From positions 1 to 64,000 of the forward strand of contig NZ_JBBCOR010000004.1 of assembly GCF_037151175.1 (NCBI RefSeq): DNA of 64,000 bases, given 5' to 3'. This DNA comes from Asaia sp003994335 (lineage in GTDB: Bacteria > Pseudomonadota > Alphaproteobacteria > Acetobacterales > Acetobacteraceae). Position numbers and translations under genes: made by a program. The notes beneath the pieces are model-generated. The model was not told the origin of the DNA, ran no database searches, and saw only the letters and a program-made list of their open reading frames with translations. Below, one piece after another: positions 58,942-64,000 of the stretch. Numbering within the stretch: position 1 is the stretch's first letter; the number at the start of each line of letters is the position of its first letter.

Positions 58942-60119
58942 TCCGATGCCCCGAATCCGGACTGGTTATAGCCGCGCTGTGGGGTGGTGACGGTGACCTT
59001 GTCACCCTCCAGCAGGTCGGCGGGCGGGTTGGCGATGATGCGATCCTTGGGCGAGATGCCCGCCTGGATTTCGGTCGAGGTATCGGCCATGCGTCCTACG
59101 ACGACATTCTTGTAATGCACCGTGTTGTCGTCATTCACGACGACGACCTGCATGCCCTTTTCCTCGAAGACGAGGGCGGAGGTGGGGACCTCGTACAGAT
59201 GTGCTGTCTCGTTATGTGCCTTGAGCTGGACCGAGGCGAAGGTGCCCGGCCACAGGACTTCACCAGGGTTTTCCATGGTGAATTCGGAGGTCACGGTGCG
59301 GGTGTTCGGGTCATAGCCGCGCGCCGTGGTCAGGAAGCTCGCGTGGAACTTCTTGTCCTTGAACTGGGGCACGCTGACATCGGCGGTGATGTCGGATTGG
59401 AGGATGTAGGAGAACACTTCAGGCACGGAGACGAAGAGGCGCAGCTTGTGCACGTCGGCCACGGTGAAAAGCTCTGACGCGGCGCCTGTGCTGTTGAGGT
59501 TGCCACCGCCATCATGGACGTAATCGCCTACGTTGATGCTGCGCGACGTCACAATGCCGTCGAATGGCGCAACGATCGTCTTGAATTTCTCGAGGGCGGC
59601 GAAATGGTCGACATTGCGTTGTGCAGCGTCGACTTCAGCTTTGGCCGATTGCTCATTCGCGTTCGAGACCGAGACGGACTGGCCTGATACCGACTGTGAC
59701 TTGCCCATGGCGCGCCAGCGTTCGGCTGTGACAGCCGCAAGGTGGTATTTGGCGAGCACGGCATTCAGATCGGCCTGGGCCTGCGCGTATTGCGCGTCCA
59801 GCGCGGGCGCATTGATCTCGGCCAGCGCATCGCCCGCCTTCACATGGGCGCCGTAATCCTTGAACCACATTTTCACGTAGCCCGAGACCTGCGGATAGAT
59901 CGGGGCCTGATACCAGGCGTCGATATTGCCCGGCAGGGTGAGGGCCACCTTGTCAGGTGACTGGATAGGATTCAGCACCGCGACGTTCGGAATGGCGTTC
60001 TGCGCCGTTTCGGTGGCGAGGGCGTGATTGTGGTGGACGCGACCGACAACGAGGGCGCCGACCCAGAGCGCGAGGACGCATCCTCCCGCAACAGCGATGA
60101 TCTTGGGGGAGGTGGCCAT
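58938..60119 (-). CDS. RND efflux periplasmic adaptor
   Basis: The product (393 aa) has an N-terminal membrane anchor (IIAVAGGCVLALWVGALVVG), a lipoyl/hairpin part (YPQVSGYVKMWFKDYGAHVK; APFDGIVTSRSINVGDYVHD), a beta-barrel and a membrane-proximal domain with MQVVVVNDDNTVHYKNVVVG. It joins the pump to the outer-membrane channel. Directly overlaps the permease stop by one base. Confidence 0.92.
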   Translation of the reverse strand: MATSPKIIAVAGGCVLALWVGALVVGRVHHNHALATETAQNAIPNVAVLNPIQSPDKVALTLPGNIDAWYQAPIYPQVSGYVKMWFKDYGAHVKAGDALAEINAPALDAQYAQAQADLNAVLAKYHLAAVTAERWRAMGKSQSVSGQSVSVSNANEQSAKAEVDAAQRNVDHFAALEKFKTIVAPFDGIVTSRSINVGDYVHDGGGNLNSTGAASELFTVADVHKLRLFVSVPEVFSYILQSDITADVSVPQFKDKKFHASFLTTARGYDPNTRTVTSEFTMENPGEVLWPGTFASVQLKAHNETAHLYEVPTSALVFEEKGMQVVVVNDDNTVHYKNVVVGRMADTSTEIQAGISPKDRIIANPPADLLEGDKVTVTTPQRGYNQSGFGASE

Positions 60120-63100
60120 TAGACGGTTTCCTTCTGGCGGGCAGAGCGGTTGTGCAGGATCGCGTAGACGCAGGGCACGAAGAGCAGGGTGGAGATGGTA
60201 GCCACGATCAGGCCGCCGATGACGGCGCGGCCGAGCGGCGCGTTGGTGGAGTTTGAAGTCGCCATCGGGATCATGCCGACGATCATGGCGAGCGCGGTCA
60301 TGAGGACAGGGCGGATACGACCGTAACCCGCCTCGATGGCAGCGCGCAGCGCGTCGCCATGGACTTCGAGGCGTTCACGCGCGAAGGACACGACGAGGAT
60401 CGAGTTGGCTGTCGCTGTGCCCATGCACATGATGGCGCCGGTGAGGGCCGGAACCGACAGGCGGGTGCCGGTCAGGAACAGGGCCCAGGCAATGCCGCCC
60501 AGCGCACCGGGAAGGGCCGTGATGATGATGAACGGGTCCAGCCAGGATTGGAAGTTCACGACGATCAGCAGATAGATCAGCACGACTGAGACGCAGAGCC
60601 CGAAGACGAGCTGGACATAGGCACCATGCATGGTGGTGGCCTGACCATGAACATCGACCGCTGTTGTGCGCGGCAGGTTGGGGGCATCCTTGGCGATGGT
60701 GTCGTTCACGGCGTCGAGCACGTTGCCCAGATCGGTGCCCTCGACGTTCACGTAGATGTCGATCTCGGACATCGAGTTGTAATGTGAGACCTCGCCTGGC
60801 GTACCGGTGGGTACGACATCGGCAATGGCGCCCAGAAGCTGTGTCTGGTCGTTGGGGTTGCCGTCACCCTTGTCGACTGGAACCGTGAGCAGGTCGTTCA
60901 GGTGGGTGAGCTGGTCCTGCGACGTATAGACGTTGAGCGGGAAGGTCACGTTATCGACCGGATCGAGCCAGAACTGGGGATCGACCACGCCAGAACCGGC
61001 GAGAGTCAGAAGTTCATTGGTGGCGAGATCGTTTTCGCTCAAACCGGTGGCCTGGCTGAAGGTACGGTTGCCATTCACCATGAGGGTAGGGGTGGACATG
61101 GTCTGCTGGATGACCACGTCGGCGGTGCCCGGGATCTGGCGGATCTTGCCGATCAGATGCTTGGCATAGTTGTAGTTGTCAGAGACGCTCGGGCCGGAGA
61201 GCTGAATGTCGATCGGCGCAGCTGAGCCGAAATTCAGGATCTTGTCGGTCAGATCGGCAGGCTGGAAGGTGAAGACGGTACCAGGAAAGCGTGCCGAGAG
61301 ATCCTTGCGAAGCAGGGCGCGGTAATCCCAGACGGGGGATTCCTCGTCCTTCAGCGCGATGGTCAGATCGCAATCCTGCGTGCCGACGGTCGGCGTGGGG
61401 ATGAAGGCCTGGTTGTGCGGACCCTCGGGCAGGCCGCAATTGGAAATGATGTTCTCGACCTTGCCCGGCAGGAGCTGGTTGATGCGGTTATCGACCAGGG
61501 CGGCAATACGCCCTGCGACCTCGATGCGGGTGCCGAGCGGCGCGCGCATATGCATCTGCAGCGCGCCGGATTTGACCTCGGGGAAGAAGTCACGACCGGC
61601 TACACCGTAGAGGCCGAGCGAGGCGACGGAGATCAGCAGGAATACGCCGACGAACATGCCGCGACGCGCTACGCACCGTGTAAGCAGCGTGTTGTAGCCT
61701 TCGCGGAAATTATTGAAGCGATGCTCGAAGCCGCGCTGGAAGCGTCCGAAGAAGCCCTTGGGCGCCGGCGCGTGATCGTCATGGCCGTGGGCGTGATGGA
61801 TCTGACCGGCGAGGAGGAACTTCGCCATGGTGGGCACGAGGGTACGCGACAGGATGAAGGACGCGATCATGGCGAACATGATGGCGAGCGCCATGGGCAT
61901 GAAGAGATAGCCCGCGACTCCTGAGAGCTCGAAGAGCGGCAGCCACACGATACAGATGCAGGTGGTGGAGACGAAGGTAGGAATGACGATCTGGTTGGCG
62001 GCGTCGATGATGGCGAGTTCGAGATCCTTGCCCATTTCGAGATGGGTATCGATGTTCTCGATCATCACGGTCGCATCGTCGACGAGGATACCTACGGCGA
62101 GGGCAAGTCCGCCGAGGGTCATGATGTTGATGGATTGCCCTGCCCAGCCGAGCCCGATGATCGAGCAGAGAATGGCGAGCGGGATCGATGTGGCGATGAT
62201 GACGGTGGAACGCCACGAACCAAGGAACAGGAGCACCACGATACCGGTGAGGATGGAGGCCGTGATCATCTCACGAACAACATCCTTGATCTGTTCCTTC
62301 ACCATGACTGAGGCATCGGCGAGGATGGAGACCTGGACGTCCGGAGGCAGGATGGCGCGCAGGCGTGGCAGAAGGGCCTTGGTGGCGGAAACGACGTCAA
62401 GGGTGGAGGCCGTGCCGCCCTTCTGGGTGATCATCTCGACGGCCTGGCGGCCCTTGACGAGCACGAGGTTGGTCTGGGGATGACCGCCTCGATACACATC
62501 GGCCACGTCACGGATATAAATGACGGCATTGCCTACGCGCTTGACCGGGATATTGGCGATGTCTTCCATCGATTCCGGGGCCGCGTTTGTCTGGACCATC
62601 CAGTCTGTCGCATCGATTTTCTGGTCACCGGCGGGGAGAACGATGTTCTGCGCGGTGAGCGCTGCCTGCACATCGGCGGCCGACAGGTGATGGGCGCGAA
62701 GCTGCTCCTGATTGAGCGAAACCATCACGAAGCTGTCCATACCCCCATAGGGATGGGCGACGACCGCGCCCGGAACCGTGGCAAGAAGCGGACGTACACG
62801 GATGACGCCGAGCTTGAACAGGTCGGAGGGGGTCTGTTTTTCGGAGGTGATCTGAAGCGCGATGACGGGAACCTGCGAGGGATCGAGCGCGACGATCATG
62901 GGAGCCGGGACCTTGGGAGGCAGGCCAAGCAGGATTGTCTGTGAGATGGCGGTCACTTCTGCTTCAGCCGTGCCGACAGGAGTGCCGGGCTGGAAGTAGA
63001 TGTTGACGATCGAACGCCCGTAATAGGAATTCGACTCCATATGCTCGATGTTCTGCACAGTCGTCGTGACTGCCAGTTCGAAATTATAGGTGATTCGTCC

Positions 63101-63283
63101 GGCGAATTCGTTCGGCAGGAGACCGGGATAGGTCCAGATGACCGAGACGACCGGCACCTTGATTTCGGGGAATACGTCGGTAGGCGTCTTGAAGATCGAC
63201 ATGATTCCGAACATCAGAATCAGGATCGAAAAGACGACAAAGGTAAGGGGCCGCCTTAAGGCAGTTACGACGATGGCGTTCAT
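60119..63283 (-). CDS. RND-family efflux permease
   Basis: The product (1054 aa) is a proton-driven inner-membrane pump with 12 helices and two large periplasmic loops. It opens with RRPLTFVVFSILILMFGIMS. Helix 4 has the proton-relay pair in ALAVGILVDDATVMIENI. A cytoplasmic loop near residue 490 contains a His-rich stretch (HHAHGHDDH), uncommon for drug pumps and possibly metal-binding. The branch is multidrug or solvent type by overall pattern; substrates cannot be told. First gene of the operon, whose control region lies upstream to 63751. Confidence 0.92.
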   Translation of the reverse strand: MNAIVVTALRRPLTFVVFSILILMFGIMSIFKTPTDVFPEIKVPVVSVIWTYPGLLPNEFAGRITYNFELAVTTTVQNIEHMESNSYYGRSIVNIYFQPGTPVGTAEAEVTAISQTILLGLPPKVPAPMIVALDPSQVPVIALQITSEKQTPSDLFKLGVIRVRPLLATVPGAVVAHPYGGMDSFVMVSLNQEQLRAHHLSAADVQAALTAQNIVLPAGDQKIDATDWMVQTNAAPESMEDIANIPVKRVGNAVIYIRDVADVYRGGHPQTNLVLVKGRQAVEMITQKGGTASTLDVVSATKALLPRLRAILPPDVQVSILADASVMVKEQIKDVVREMITASILTGIVVLLFLGSWRSTVIIATSIPLAILCSIIGLGWAGQSINIMTLGGLALAVGILVDDATVMIENIDTHLEMGKDLELAIIDAANQIVIPTFVSTTCICIVWLPLFELSGVAGYLFMPMALAIMFAMIASFILSRTLVPTMAKFLLAGQIHHAHGHDDHAPAPKGFFGRFQRGFEHRFNNFREGYNTLLTRCVARRGMFVGVFLLISVASLGLYGVAGRDFFPEVKSGALQMHMRAPLGTRIEVAGRIAALVDNRINQLLPGKVENIISNCGLPEGPHNQAFIPTPTVGTQDCDLTIALKDEESPVWDYRALLRKDLSARFPGTVFTFQPADLTDKILNFGSAAPIDIQLSGPSVSDNYNYAKHLIGKIRQIPGTADVVIQQTMSTPTLMVNGNRTFSQATGLSENDLATNELLTLAGSGVVDPQFWLDPVDNVTFPLNVYTSQDQLTHLNDLLTVPVDKGDGNPNDQTQLLGAIADVVPTGTPGEVSHYNSMSEIDIYVNVEGTDLGNVLDAVNDTIAKDAPNLPRTTAVDVHGQATTMHGAYVQLVFGLCVSVVLIYLLIVVNFQSWLDPFIIITALPGALGGIAWALFLTGTRLSVPALTGAIMCMGTATANSILVVSFARERLEVHGDALRAAIEAGYGRIRPVLMTALAMIVGMIPMATSNSTNAPLGRAVIGGLIVATISTLLFVPCVYAILHNRSARQKETV

Positions 63284-63751
63284 GAATTCATGCGCTCTCT
63301 TCTCGTACGAAGGGAAGATGCCTTACGGCAGTTTGTGTTGTTTCATTAATCCGAATTAACATTAAGAAAATGATAGCGACTGCTTTGCGTCACCCATTAC
63401 TTATTCAGATCACTCATCTTCGGATCGTATAAGCGCAGACATAAAATGTCGCATAAATGTTGTTTTACAAAATGGGCAACAACCTGATGCGAGGCCATTC
63501 TATGGCGCAACGCCATGATGGATTCTTGACATTATGGCTCAATGCCATTAATAAGACGTTAATCGTCCAGAAGTCGGATCGACTTCAAGGCGCAGCTGGT
63601 CGGTTGAAGCTGATCAATACGCGACGGCGTGAGACGCGAGGAGCAGGGAAAGCGTGCTTGTTCACGTTCTGTTCTTGCTGCGTGCAGCGTCGCACGCCGT
63701 GTCTGCGAGTGAAGAAGGCTGTGTTCTGGATGAGCGATGACAACAAGGACG
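63284..63751. promoter_or_regulatory. Control region upstream of the RND operon
   Basis: This A/T-rich 468-bp gap holds three palindromes: GACATAAAATGTC (63438-63450), ATGGCGCAACGCCAT (63502-63516) and ATGGCTCAATGCCAT (63534-63548). The last fills the 17-bp spacer of a sigma-70-like promoter, TTGACA (63526-63531) and TAATAA (63549-63554), reading rightward, away from the efflux genes. A 28-codon frame from GTG 63654 with a hydrophobic start could be its product but is weak. A regulator probably binds the twin ATGGC-GCCAT sites. Confidence 0.45.
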
Positions 63752-64000
63752 CTAAAAATGGTCCCCATCTGGTATCCTGGGCTGATCAGGCATGTCGGAA
63801 AGCATGTTTCTGCCCTTGTGAGACGCCGTGTCCGTGGGCTGGAGCACCAGCTCTGGGTGCAGAGCGGCAAGACGAAGGGCCATCTCTTCGTCCGTACGTC
63901 CGTTCAAAACCCCCTTCAGAAGGAAGTCGGTCGAGACCCGTAGCCGGTTCGACAGAGAGAGGATGAGAAAGACGCTTGGCGCGCGATCCCCTTTCTCGAT
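63752..64000 (-). CDS. XRE-type regulator, C-terminal part (runs off the window)
   Basis: From the window edge the minus strand reads 82 codons to a TAG: IEKGDRAPSVFLILSLSNRL then RVSTDFLLKG, the last helices of a Cro/CI-type helix-turn-helix, followed by a short tail with RTDEEMALRLAALHP. The start lies beyond base 64000. Its closeness to the efflux control region makes it a candidate regulator of it, but this is only positional. Confidence 0.7.
   Translation of the reverse strand: MEKGDRAPSVFLILSLSNRLRVSTDFLLKGVLNGRTDEEMALRLAALHPELVLQPTDTASHKGRNMLSDMPDQPRIPDGDHF

Noticed and set aside
63457..63966. A 169-codon forward frame at the right edge
   Set aside because: It crosses the promoter dyads and the C-terminal part of an XRE regulator on the other strand, and its translation is Cys/Arg-rich without motifs.

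Overview
This is a high-G+C alphaproteobacterial chromosome segment carrying one complete-looking Mu-like transposable prophage of 39,796 bp (7943-47738). The host genes (bifunctional PutA without a DNA-binding head, an Lrp regulator beside it, GyrA, SSB ending in DDEIPF, UvrA, a NodT-type RND efflux system) suggest Acetobacteraceae (acetic acid bacteria). That placement is inferred from protein character, not from a marker gene.

Left flank (1-7942): an initiator tRNA-Met; an alpha/beta hydrolase; putA with a divergent Lrp/AsnC regulator; and two related genes for exported retropepsin-fold proteins. The second of these is cut in two by the prophage. Its 3' part lies at 6921-7942 and its 5' part at 47739-48116. 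Removing the prophage and one copy of the 5-bp duplication ACCGA restores a single in-frame ORF of about 464 codons. The prophage itself runs from TG to CA, as Mu does.

Prophage layout, left to right: left end; a leftward lysogeny operon (S24 repressor plus a HEPN-like protein); an operator region; a long rightward early operon (Ner, ParB-like, two regulators, transposase A, ATPase B, about ten small genes, DUF3164, GemA) ending in a Mor/C-type activator. Three late transcription units follow: lysis, terminase, portal and head morphogenesis; protease/scaffold, capsid and the tail genes through the spike; then baseplate and tail fibres. Each late unit is preceded by the same roughly 20-bp motif, placed 53-54 bp before the first start codon. 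This motif is probably the binding site of the Mor/C-type activator. Most genes overlap at ATGA or GTGA, so translation is probably coupled. Gene order from the gp25 equivalent to gp48 follows Mu. No Gam, mom/com or G-segment invertase is recognisable.

Right flank (47739-64000): the 5' part of the split gene, tRNA-Lys, ppiB, coaD, gyrA, ssb, uvrA (divergent from ssb), a 2-hydroxyacid dehydrogenase, a three-gene RND efflux operon, and the 3' end of an XRE-type regulator at the window edge.

The least ordinary parts are: the repeated late-promoter motif; a probable -1 frameshift in the tail-assembly chaperone; a HEPN-like gene in the repressor operon; a MuF head protein with a nuclease-toxin-like tail, part of whose N-terminal region is duplicated in an early gene; a fibre-like protein with a Sec signal peptide; and a fibre-adaptor-like protein with a three-fold Trp-Trp repeat.
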